DNA from: CAYMKL01 sp964390805
GTDB lineage: Bacteria; Chloroflexota; Anaerolineae; VGOG01
NCBI GenBank assembly: GCA_964390805.1
Contig: CAYMKL010000035.1
Span: forward strand, 1 to 52,717
Direction: 5' to 3'
DNA length: 52,717 nt
This document shows, one piece after another, positions 1 to 8,200 of the stretch. The notes beneath the pieces are model-generated. The model was not told the DNA's origin. It was given only the letters and a program-made list of their open reading frames with translations, and ran no database searches. The stretch's first letter is position 1. Each line of letters begins with the position of its first letter. The position numbers and the translations under genes were made by a program.

Positions 1-970
<970 letters not shown>

Positions 971-1045
971 TCACTAGTGTGACGCGGCATTGAGTCAGCC
1001 CAATCATTCTGTTCAGTTTTTAGGGTGCTAGTTGTGATCAAGGTT

Positions 1046-1165
1046 TTCTTGGTGACTCTAGCGGAGGGGAAACACCCTGCTCCATCCCGAACCAGGAAGT
1101 TAAGCCCTCCAGCGCCGATGGTACTTGGGGCGCAGGCCCCTGGGAGAGTAGGTCGTTGCCAGGAA
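1046..1165 (+). rRNA. 5S ribosomal RNA
   Basis: A 120-nt gene with the usual CCATCCCGAAC and GAAGTTAAGC motifs in the middle. The ends are set by helix I: TTCTTGGTGAC at 1046-1056 pairs, with a few G-U pairs, with GTTGCCAGGAA at 1155-1165. It lies about 75 nt after the 23S gene and directly before a terminator, so it closes the rRNA operon. Confidence 0.95.
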
Positions 1166-1200
1166 AAAAAGAGGGAGTCCTTCGGGACTCCCTCTTTTCA
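1166..1200 (+). terminator. Rho-independent terminator of the rRNA operon
   Basis: A perfect 10-bp stem, GAGGGAGTCC (1171-1180) with GGACTCCCTC (1185-1194), closed by a TTCG tetraloop and followed by a T-rich tract. Confidence 0.95.
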
Positions 1201-1241
1201 TTTCTTTTCATTTCATTTCACTTCACTTATTTCATTTGCTC
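1195..1241 (+). repeat. Low-complexity TTTCATTTC / TTCACTTC tract
   Basis: Short degenerate TTCATTTC-like units repeat over about 45 nt directly after the rRNA terminator. The top strand is almost free of G. This is probably simple-sequence expansion. Confidence 0.6.
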
Positions 1242-1259
1242 ATGCGATGCTTCAGCCGG

Positions 1260-1288
1260 TGGACCAAATCGCCGCCGTGCGCTATAAT
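1260..1288 (+). promoter_or_regulatory. Sigma-70-like promoter of surE
   Basis: A perfect TATAAT (1283-1288) lies 17 nt after a weak TGGACC -35 box (1260-1265). The predicted start of transcription near 1295 leaves a 30-nt leader with a GGAGAAG Shine-Dalgarno before the GTG of surE. Confidence 0.65.
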
Positions 1289-1324
1289 GCCATTGCCATC
1301 GGTTATTGAGGAGAAGAAACTTCT

Positions 1325-2140
1325 GTGTCAAAGGAAAGCAAGCCACTGATATTGGTCACTAATGACGATGGGATTGATTCGCCGGGGCTCTTGGCTGCTG
1401 TGGAGGCCGTGCACGACCTGGGCGAGATCCTGGTGGTGGCTCCCAAGCAGCAACAAACAGGGGCAGGCCGAAGCACGTTTGCCTTTGACAATTTGCCCGT
1501 CCAGGAAGAACATGTCATCGTAGAGGGACAAAAGGTGTCCGCTTTCTCGATCGAAGGCACACCGGCCCAGGCGGTGCTGTATGCCTTGCTGGAAGTGGCT
1601 CCCAGGCAGCCAAGCCTGGCCATCTCTGGCATCAACTATGGCGAGAACCTGGGCACAGGCATCACCGCCTCTGGGACTGTGGGGGCAGCCCTGGAAGCAG
1701 CGGTCTTCGGCATCCCCAGCCTGGCTATTTCCCTGGAGACGTCCAAGGAATATCACTACAGCCTTTCTCATGACATGGACTTCACAGCAGCCGCTTTCTT
1801 TACCCGGATCTTCGCTCAATGTCTCCTCGCGGTCAAGCTCCCGCCCGACGTAGACGTCCTGAAGGTAGACGTGCCTGAGGATGCAACCGAGCAAACCCCC
1901 TGGCGACTGACGAGGGTCTCGCGGCAGAGGTATTTTCATCCCCTCGAAGGCGACTCTGTGGGCTCACCGGGGGCCAGCACCATTGACTACGAAGTGAGGG
2001 TGGACTTCGATACCCTGGAGCCAGACTCGGACATCTTCGCTTTGGTGAGGGATAGGGCGGTCTCCGTCTCCCCCCTGACTCTCGATCTGAGCTCACGGGT
2101 TGACTTGAGCCAGTTCGCTCAATTGCTCAAGCGTGGCTAG
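1325..2140 (+). CDS. surE: 5'/3'-nucleotidase SurE
   Basis: A 271-residue protein of the SurE family. These cytoplasmic metal-dependent phosphatases dephosphorylate nucleoside 5'- and 3'-monophosphates and short polyphosphates and are linked to stationary-phase survival. The family signature is clear: the metal-binding NDDG at residues 13-16 followed by SPGL, the QQTGAGRS loop near 40-48, and SGINYGENLG near 95-104 with the metal-ligand Asn. Length is normal (about 250-270). The start is GTG at 1325, chosen because GAGGAGAAG lies just upstream and the first strand begins there. It has its own promoter and converges on the next gene with overlapping stop codons. Known from the family: nucleotidase activity. 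Substrate preference here is unknown. Confidence 0.95.
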   Translation: MSKESKPLILVTNDDGIDSPGLLAAVEAVHDLGEILVVAPKQQQTGAGRSTFAFDNLPVQEEHVIVEGQKVSAFSIEGTPAQAVLYALLEVAPRQPSLAISGINYGENLGTGITASGTVGAALEAAVFGIPSLAISLETSKEYHYSLSHDMDFTAAAFFTRIFAQCLLAVKLPPDVDVLKVDVPEDATEQTPWRLTRVSRQRYFHPLEGDSVGSPGASTIDYEVRVDFDTLEPDSDIFALVRDRAVSVSPLTLDLSSRVDLSQFAQLLKRG

Positions 2141-3267
2141 ATCTCCAGCGCTCGCCTCAAAGCGGTCACACCTGCTTCGGCATAGCGCTGGGCCTGCCCC
2201 CGAAGCTCAGAGGAAATGCGGGGCTTTTCGCGGTCGCGTAGTTTACCCGGGCCATACTTCTCCGCGTAGGCCGATGGCAGATTATCAGGGAACTCCTGGC
2301 CTGACATGACACCGTAGGCCAAAGTCCAGGCCCGGGCTACCACATCCACATCGTACCCCCCACCGCCCAGTGCCAGCCAGCGCTGGGCTAGCTTTTTAAT
2401 GGCTGTCACAGCGGCTATATAGCCCGAGACGGTCAAACGAAGGTGGGTGAGGGGATCGCGGTAGTGGGTGTCCACTCCCAACTGGCTGACCACGATGTCT
2501 GGCTGGAAACGCCTCACCAGGGGCGGCACAATCTCCTCAAAGCCCCAAAGATAGACTTCATCATCGGTGTAAGGTGCGAAGGGGAGATTCACGGCGTATC
2601 CGCGTCCCGCACCTCTTCCCATCTCCTCGACGAATCCGGTGCCGGGAAACAGGTAGAGGCCAGTCTCGTGGAGGGAAATGGTGAGCACCCTGTCGGTCTC
2701 GTAGAAAGCGTTTTGCACTCCATCACCGTGATGGGCATCAATGTCAATATAGGCCACACGCAGGCCCTTTTGCAGTAGCCACTGGATGGCCACGGCAGCA
2801 TCGTTGAAGACGCAGAAGCCCGAGGCGTGGGCGGGGCCGGCATGGTGCATTCCCCCGCTGAAGCTGAAAGCCACGTCTACCTGGGCCGACGCCACCAGCT
2901 CCGCCGCTACCAAAGTAGATCCGACCTTCAACGCCTCCGTCTCGTACATCTCAGGAAAAACGGGATTGTCACCCGGGCCAAAGTTGTAGCGTCTGGGATT
3001 GAACCCCTTCTTGCCCTGGCTCAAGCTGCGCACTGCTTCAATGTACTCTTCAGTGTGGAAGAGGGCAAGCTCCTCAGGAGTTGCCTGCCGTGGCTGCACC
3101 AGCATGGAGTCCGGGCCGTCCCTTCGACAAGGCTCAGGACAAGCAAAAGCACCGTAAGCCGCTAGCAATTCGTACGTACGCTGCAACCGCTCTGGTCTAA
3201 GGGGATGGGTTGCTCCGTGGCCTCGCTGCCACAAATCTGGCGAGTAGATGAAAGCTGATTTGGTCAT
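2137..3267 (-). CDS. Histone deacetylase-fold hydrolase (AcuC/acetylpolyamine amidohydrolase-like)
   Basis: A 376-residue zinc hydrolase of the arginase/deacetylase fold. Bacterial members remove acetyl groups from acetyl-CoA synthetase, other proteins or polyamines. The active site is complete: GGMHHA with tandem His at 141-142, DIDAHHGDG giving zinc ligands D177 and H179, the third ligand D266 in GVDTHY, and GGGGY with the catalytic Tyr. Start ATG at 3267 follows GAGGG at good spacing. Odd feature: residues about 42-50 (ACPEPCRRD) are encoded by a copy of a mobile palindromic repeat, in a surface region before the catalytic core. The stop codon overlaps that of surE (shared CTAG), with no terminator between the convergent genes. 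AcuC is the best guess, but no acetyl-CoA synthetase is nearby, so the substrate is open. Confidence 0.9.
   Translation of the reverse strand: MTKSAFIYSPDLWQRGHGATHPLRPERLQRTYELLAAYGAFACPEPCRRDGPDSMLVQPRQATPEELALFHTEEYIEAVRSLSQGKKGFNPRRYNFGPGDNPVFPEMYETEALKVGSTLVAAELVASAQVDVAFSFSGGMHHAGPAHASGFCVFNDAAVAIQWLLQKGLRVAYIDIDAHHGDGVQNAFYETDRVLTISLHETGLYLFPGTGFVEEMGRGAGRGYAVNLPFAPYTDDEVYLWGFEEIVPPLVRRFQPDIVVSQLGVDTHYRDPLTHLRLTVSGYIAAVTAIKKLAQRWLALGGGGYDVDVVARAWTLAYGVMSGQEFPDNLPSAYAEKYGPGKLRDREKPRISSELRGQAQRYAEAGVTALRRALEI
3118..3146 (-). repeat. Coding palindromic repeat inside the deacetylase gene
   Basis: CCTTCGACAAGGCTCAGG on the plus strand (3121-3138) matches the widespread CCTTCGACAAGCTCAGG-type palindrome. 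It is read in frame here as CPEPCRRD. A related copy, GAGCTTGTCGAAGG, lies in pheT near 24437-24450. Confidence 0.75.
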
Positions 3268-3308
3268 TGCTGTGCCCTCATTTCTAACAAGTTTTTCCGC
3301 CAGCTATG

Positions 3309-3337
3309 ATTATACTACATCTCCAGTTGGTAGACAA
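3309..3337 (-). promoter_or_regulatory. Promoter of the deacetylase gene
   Basis: On the minus strand TTGTCT (3337-3332) and TATAAT (3314-3309) are separated by 17 nt. The predicted leader is about 35 nt and ends with a GAGGG Shine-Dalgarno. Confidence 0.75.
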
Positions 3338-3396
3338 AGCCCATCGGTGACTGCTCACGTGGCTCGGCTGGATTCCTTATGCCCAATGAGTCCGTG

Positions 3397-3425
3397 TTGC
3401 TTTTATGATAGCTGTGTGGTACAAT
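3397..3425 (+). promoter_or_regulatory. Promoter upstream of the DNA glycosylase
   Basis: TTGCTT (3397-3402) and TACAAT (3420-3425) with a 17-nt spacer, divergent from the deacetylase promoter. Transcription would start near 3432 and enter the short truncated frame before the glycosylase. Confidence 0.6.
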
Positions 3426-3430
3426 TGTGA

Positions 3431-3517
3431 ACAGCTTGGACGGTCCACACCGACCGCCTCACCATTGATCAGGTGGTGGGGGAGGTCGTGCACGGCCTGG
3501 AATACCTGGAGGACTGA
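3431..3517 (+). pseudogene. Possible 3' remnant of a lost upstream gene
   Basis: An open frame of 28 codons ending in ...DRLTIDQVVGEVVHGLEYLED has a protein-like C-terminal helix. It has no start codon before its GTG codons in the middle and is closed upstream by an in-frame TGA. Its stop overlaps the glycosylase start as TGATG, the arrangement of translationally coupled operon partners. The tail vaguely resembles C-termini of cytidylate kinases (DT.GLTI.QVV..), but it is too short to assign. It could also be chance. Confidence 0.35.
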
Positions 3518-4104
3518 TGGGCAGGCTGGGGCGGGATTTCTACTGGCGAAGCACCCTGACGGTAGCGCGGGAATTGCTGGGCAAACAGTTGGTGAGGGTT
3601 GTGGATGATCAGTGCATCTCGGGCCTCATCGTGGAAGTGGAGGCCTACATTGGCGAGGACGATGCAGCTTGCCACGCCGCTTGTGGGCGCACCACGCGCA
3701 ACGAGGCCATGTACGGCTCGCCTGGCATCGCCTACGTCTACTTCATCTATGGCATGCATCACTGCCTCAACGTCGTAACCGAGGAAGAGGGCTTCCCCGC
3801 CGCGGTGCTAATCCGGGCCCTGGAGCCGCTGGAGGGCCTGGAGATCATGCGCTGCTATCGCCCCGGTAAGCCCGATAGGGAGCTGACCAACGGGCCGGCC
3901 AAGCTCTGCCAGGCCATGGCCATAGATAAGGGCTTCAACGGAGTGGACCTTTGCACTGGCGAAGGGCTCTTCATTGAGGAGAGGCCAATGGTGGCTCCGA
4001 AGGAAATCGAGGCTAGCCCGCGCATCGGCATCAAGGCCGATGAGGTGGCTATGAGTGTCCCCTGGCGCTTCTATCTCCAGGGCAACGATTTCGTGTCGCG
4101 TTAG
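3517..4104 (+). CDS. mpg: DNA-3-methyladenine glycosylase (AAG/MPG family)
   Basis: A 195-residue protein of the alkyladenine DNA glycosylase family. These monofunctional base-excision enzymes hydrolyse the N-glycosidic bond of 3-methyladenine, 7-methylguanine and hypoxanthine. The family blocks are present: ARELLGKQLV near 17-26, IVEVEAYIGEDDAACHA (catalytic Glu region) near 38-54, the RNEAMYGSPGIAYVYFIYGMHHCLNVV stretch around 60-86 with its DNA-intercalating Tyr, and LTNGPAKLCQA near 121-131 with the flipped-base pocket residues. Length is typical for bacterial members (190-210). The ATG is fixed by overlap with the preceding TGA. It is transcribed alone and ends in a hairpin terminator shared with the convergent gene. 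Confidence 0.95.
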   Translation: MGRLGRDFYWRSTLTVARELLGKQLVRVVDDQCISGLIVEVEAYIGEDDAACHAACGRTTRNEAMYGSPGIAYVYFIYGMHHCLNVVTEEEGFPAAVLIRALEPLEGLEIMRCYRPGKPDRELTNGPAKLCQAMAIDKGFNGVDLCTGEGLFIEERPMVAPKEIEASPRIGIKADEVAMSVPWRFYLQGNDFVSR

Positions 4105-4113
4105 CAAGAGCAA

Positions 4114-4147
4114 GGCCACCTGGCAATTAGCGCAGGTGGCCCACTTT
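4114..4147 (+). terminator. Terminator between convergent glycosylase and metallopeptidase genes
   Basis: A 9-bp stem, GGCCACCTG (4114-4122) with CAGGTGGCC (4133-4141), is followed by CACTTTTC on the plus strand. The minus-strand side has a weaker T-rich tail (CCTTGCTCTT), so it may work in both directions. Confidence 0.75.
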
Positions 4148-4156
4148 TCTGCTGAT

Positions 4157-4522
4157 TCACCAGCCCAGCTCCCGCAGCCTCCGCTCGCTGATGCCGAAGT
4201 GATGTGCGATCTCGTGGATGACTGTACGGCGGACCTGTTCTCGAATCGCGGCAGGAGTACGACAAGCCGTTTCAATCGGGCCCTGAAAGAGGGTGATTCG
4301 GTCTGGAGGAACCATGCCATAGTGGATCCCGCGCCTGGTCAGCGGAACTCCTTCATAAAGCCCAAAGAGCGTATGGGGCGACTTTACTCCGGCACGAGCC
4401 AACTGGGTGCGACTGGGCCAATAGGCAACGGTTACGGCGACGTTGTCCATCTTCTCAAGGATCTCCGACGGCAAATCGGCCAGAGCTTCAGCTACCAGGG
4501 TCTGAAATTCCTCTGCAGTCAT
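4157..4522 (-). CDS. Small zincin-like metallopeptidase (PF06262 family)
   Basis: A 121-residue protein of the minimal zincin family (PF06262, formerly DUF1025), predicted to be cytosolic and of unknown substrate. The family start MTAEEFQTLVAEALADLP and the zinc-binding HEIAHHFG motif near the C-terminus are both present, with the usual closing helix after ISERRLRELGW. A frame extending 17 codons further upstream begins at a TTG with no good ribosome-binding site. The internal ATG at 4522 is preferred because CGAGGG precedes it and it matches where the family usually begins. It has its own promoter. The fold assignment is secure; no activity is established for most members. Confidence 0.88.
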   Translation of the reverse strand: MTAEEFQTLVAEALADLPSEILEKMDNVAVTVAYWPSRTQLARAGVKSPHTLFGLYEGVPLTRRGIHYGMVPPDRITLFQGPIETACRTPAAIREQVRRTVIHEIAHHFGISERRLRELGW

Positions 4523-4604
4523 GTCGCCCTCGAATCTCGTTTTACGCCAACGAAGCTTCGGATGCGAAACCAAGACGCAGCCTCAGGGCGCTCGAACCAC
4601 AACT

Positions 4605-4633
4605 ATTCTAGCACGGTAGGGCCCTCTTGTCAA
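4605..4633 (-). promoter_or_regulatory. Strong promoter of the metallopeptidase gene
   Basis: On the minus strand a perfect TTGACA (4633-4628) is followed after 17 nt by TAGAAT (4610-4605). Confidence 0.8.
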
Positions 4634-4686
4634 TGCCTGGTCTTTCGCTCGATTCCCGGTTCGTCTTCAGGTATTAGACATAATTT

Positions 4687-4781
4687 CTTAAAATATTCAG
4701 AGATTCTCAAAACTGGTGCTTCCAGGCCGTATCTAAAACGACCTTTTTGCATTATTATATTGTAGGGGTGGTGCGTCTCGA
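4687..4781 (+). repeat. 95-nt direct repeat, copy 1
   Basis: Runs from CTTAAAATATTCAG to GTGCGTCTCGA. It matches copy 2 (4845-4938) at most positions, including the fully shared cores GGTGCTTCCAGGCCGTATC and ATTATTATATTGTAGGGGTG. It is AT-rich at both ends, unlike the surrounding DNA. No coding function is visible. Confidence 0.85.
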
Positions 4782-4844
4782 AAGGGAGCAAGCGGTGGTA
4801 GACCAGGTGTATGCCCTGAAGAGCGGCCATTGGACATAAACAAC

Positions 4845-4938
4845 CTTAAAACATTCAGAAATTCTCAAATTGGTGCTTCCAGGCCGTATCCAAGACGCCC
4901 TTTTTGTATTATTATATTGTAGGGGTGATGCGCCTCGA
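4845..4938 (+). repeat. 95-nt direct repeat, copy 2
   Basis: Runs from CTTAAAACATTCAG to GATGCGCCTCGA, in the same orientation as copy 1 and 158 nt downstream of it. It ends 1 nt before the TTGACA of the exoprotein operon promoter. The 63 nt between the copies show nothing recognisable. Confidence 0.85.
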
Positions 4939-4939
4939 T

Positions 4940-4968
4940 TTGACAAGTATCGCAGCTTGTGATACACT
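4940..4968 (+). promoter_or_regulatory. Promoter of the giant exoprotein operon with an internal palindrome
   Basis: A consensus TTGACA (4940-4945) is followed after 17 nt by TACACT (4963-4968). A 5-bp inverted repeat, GTATC (4947-4951) and GATAC (4961-4965), fills the spacer and enters the -10 box, which is where a repressor operator would lie. Transcription would begin near 4976 and give a leader of about 320 nt before the ATG at 5295. Confidence 0.7.
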
Positions 4969-5030
4969 AGCAACCCATTGATTATATATGTAGCGCCCTG
5001 AAAACTGAATAGTCCCGATCAGAATATCTC

Positions 5031-5088
5031 GAAAAGGCAACCCCGTCGTGAGATGGGAGGCGCAAAGTCGAGAGTCTGCCAGTTGTCA
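5031..5088 (+). ncRNA. GEMM (cyclic di-GMP-I)-like riboswitch core, apparently lacking the P3 arm
   Basis: The sequence follows the conserved GEMM order. AAAGGCAAC (5033-5041) comes first, then a stem CCCGTC/GATGGG (5042-5047 with 5052-5057) capped by a GNRA-type GTGA loop. Next come GGCGCAAAG (5059-5067, consensus GACGCAAAG), GAGTCT, and GCCAGTTGTC (5078-5087, consensus GCC.GGTTGCC). GGCAAC pairs with GTTGTC to close the element. The distal P3 stem-loop of typical GEMM RNAs appears missing, so ligand binding is uncertain. It lies in the long leader of a secreted surface-protein operon, a common GEMM target, and is followed by a terminator. A chance match or decayed copy cannot be excluded. 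Confidence 0.5.
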
Positions 5089-5151
5089 TGGATGTCTCTG
5101 GATGTGACCCCAAGCAGCACATCCACGATGTGTCCGGCTTGCAGACAGTCC

Positions 5152-5186
5152 GGCTGCCGAAGGATGTTCCCCTGGCAGCCCTTTTG
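5152..5186 (+). terminator. Leader terminator, possible riboswitch expression platform
   Basis: A 7-bp stem, GGCTGCC (5152-5158) with GGCAGCC (5174-5180), is followed by CTTTTGATTT. The right arm segment CTGGCAG (5172-5178) is perfectly complementary to CTGCCAG (5076-5082) in the GEMM-like core, so terminator and core closure could be mutually exclusive. The terminator lies 109 nt before the start codon, in a region without any other gene. Confidence 0.55.
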
Positions 5187-5294
5187 ATTTCCGCAACTAC
5201 AGCGCAGCACACCAACTCTAGAGCGCGGTACGCTCGAACGGCTCTGGCCCACATCCCCCCGATGGGCTACATTCTCGAAATAAGGAAGAGGTAA

Positions 5295-8200
5295 ATGGAC
5301 AGAATTCGCTTTGTTGTCTTTGTCGTGTTGTTGGGGTTGGTTTTGCTTTTGGTGCCGTTGGTGCTTTGGGCTTCGGCGCCACCGTCAGGAGCCTACGCCG
5401 CGGACCTGCCTACAGCGATCGAGCCGGCCGCACTAGCGCCGCCCGCCCCGGAGCCAGCCTTTGACGTGGAGGTTCTTCAACGTCCAGGCATGGGACACAA
5501 GATAATCGTTTCGGCTGAGGACGCTGAAATACGCCAGATCCTTCTAAAAGCGGGGGCCCAAGAGCTTGCCGACTACAAGTCCTTCTGGCTACTGCTGGCC
5601 GATGATATCGTTCTGGGCAGCTTAACCGCCGAACAATGGACGCGAATCCAGGTCCGGGACGATTTCAACGTTATCGCGCTCAAAACCAGCCCCTTTGACA
5701 CGACGGTCGGCGAGCCGGCTATCCCCGCGGAGTTGCGCCTAAAGGTCATTGTTGGCAAGCAGCTCCATCTGGTACAATTCGTCGGGCCGATCAAAGATGC
5801 TTGGCTTGACGAGTTGAAGGCGGTGGGTGACGTTGAGATCATCACCTATGTGCCGCAAAATGCCTATCTGGTGTGGGCTGACAGCGACGCCATCAGCAGA
5901 ATCGCCGATCTGAGCCAGAAGCGCCCCTTCCTACAGTGGCATAGCCCCTTCCATCCGTTATACAAGTTGCAGCCTGACCTCCTGAAGATGGTCAAGGAGG
6001 TGAAACCGGCCTGGGCTGAGGTGGATGTAACCATTCAGGTAGTGCAACACAAGGGCGCAGATGCAACTCTGGAGGAGATCAGGGGCCTGGCCAGCAAGGT
6101 CCTGAAACCCGCGCACCCGGTGCTGAAGTACTTCAACGTCACCGTGCGCATCCCGACCAGCGAGTTCCAGCGCGTCGCGCAGATGGCCGATGTGGTGGCT
6201 GTCGAGACCTGGACCCCCCCCACGCTGCTAGATGAGCGGCAGGACCAGATTGTGGCGGGCAACCTGAACGTTGCCGGCACGGAACCTGTTGGCCCCGGGT
6301 ACCTCGCCTGGCTTGCAGGGCTCGGATTCTCGACTACACCAGATGATTACCCCATCGTCGATGTTACTGATGATGGGTTCGATACCGGCAACGCGGCTGC
6401 GCCTGCTCATGATGACTTCTATGAGCTGGGAAACAATGCCAACCCCTCCCGCGTGGAATACGCGGTCGATGCCACGGCCGACAACGACCCCCATGGCTTG
6501 GACGGACACGGGAACATCAATGTGGCCATTGTCGGCGGTTACAACGACACCGAAACGGGCTTCCCAAACGAAGATGCTGCAGGCTATCAGTTCGGTCTGG
6601 GCGTGAATCCCTATGGCCGCATGGCTTCGTCAAGAATCTTTAACGACGCGGGGAACTTTGACCTCACCAATGTTGGAAATTCCTTGACCACTCTGGTCTC
6701 CCAATCCTACCAACTGGGGGCCCGAATCACCAACAACAGTTGGGGATGCGGGTGGCTTGGTGGCTGCTGCGGCGATTATGACAACGAAGCCCAGGAATAC
6801 GATGCTCTTGTCCGGGATGCCCGACCTGGTCTTGCAGGCAACCAGGAGATGATCATCATCGTTGCCGCCGGCAACGATAGGGTTCATGGGCACTGCATTG
6901 GCTCACCAAGTACCGCTAAGAACGTGATCACGGTAGGTGCCTCAGAGAACTTCCGAGCTACCGGCGATGCGGACGGCTGTGGAGAGGGCGACACGGATGC
7001 AGACAACGTACAAGATATCGCTGGCTTTAGCAGCTTTGGTCCGACGGATGATGGTCGAGTCAAGCCGGACATAGTTGCTCCTGGCACACACATTCAGGGT
7101 GCAGCGTCCCAGGATGCCAATTACACCGGCTACGGCGTATGTGGAGGGCCGGACAACGCAGTTCGGCCTAATCCACCCAACGAGGATGCTTACTACCCCC
7201 CTGACAACGTCAATGATGGCCACCCTGGTGGGACACCACCGGCCCAAACTCTCTACACCTGGTCTTCGGGCACCAGCCACTCCACGCCGGCGGTTTCCGG
7301 CGGGGCGGCGCTTCTGTACCGATTCTACCAAGACAACTTCTGCGCGCTGCCCAGCCCGGCCATGACCAAGGCTTACCTCACCAACTCATCCAGCTATCTG
7401 ACGGGCACCCATGCCAACGATACTCTGCCTTCCAACAACCAGGGTATGGGCCTGATGGACCTGGGCATGGCCTTCGATGGTGCACGGTGCACAGGTGCTG
7501 CACACCGTATGGTCTTTGACCAGATCACTATCTTCGATAACACTGGCGAGCAGTTCACAGTGGACGGCGTGGTAGATGATCCCAGTAGCCCCTTCCGTGT
7601 CAGCCTGGCCTGGACCGATGCCCCAGCGCCCGTCCCTGCGGGCGGCTTGAACAACAACCTGGATCTAGAGGTTACTATCGGGGGTAATACGTATCTGGGT
7701 AACCATTTCGTCGGTGGCGGATCGGTGACGGGCGGAACGGCCGATATCTCGAACACCCTGGAGAGCGTCTTTCTGCCGGCTGGCACGACGGGCCCCTTCT
7801 CGGTGACGGTAAGGGCCTCCAACATCGTTGACGACGGCGTGCCGGGCGTGGGAGATGCTACCGACCAGGACTTCGCTCTTGTTCTCTACAACGCCGCCCT
7901 GGCCGTCAATTCGACGGCTGATACTGGCGACGGTGACCCAGGCGACGGCATCTGCGATACCGGCACCATCACCGTTCCTACGCGCATCTGCACGCTGCGG
8001 GCCGCCATCGAGGAGGCCAACGCCAACTGCGGATTGGACGCGATCAGCTTCAACATCCCCGCCGCAACCGACCCCGGCTGTAACGCTGGAACGGGGGTGT
8101 GTACCATCCGGCCCACCATGCTTGTGCCCCCGATACCCCACCCCCTGCCGATCATCACGGATACGGTGACGATCAACGGCTACACCCAGCCTGGCGCTAT

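Noticed and set aside
971..1045. Search for a tRNA gene in the 23S-5S spacer and in the other intergenic regions
   Set aside because: No T-arm (GTTCGAATC-like) with matching acceptor arms was found by eye; none is reported.
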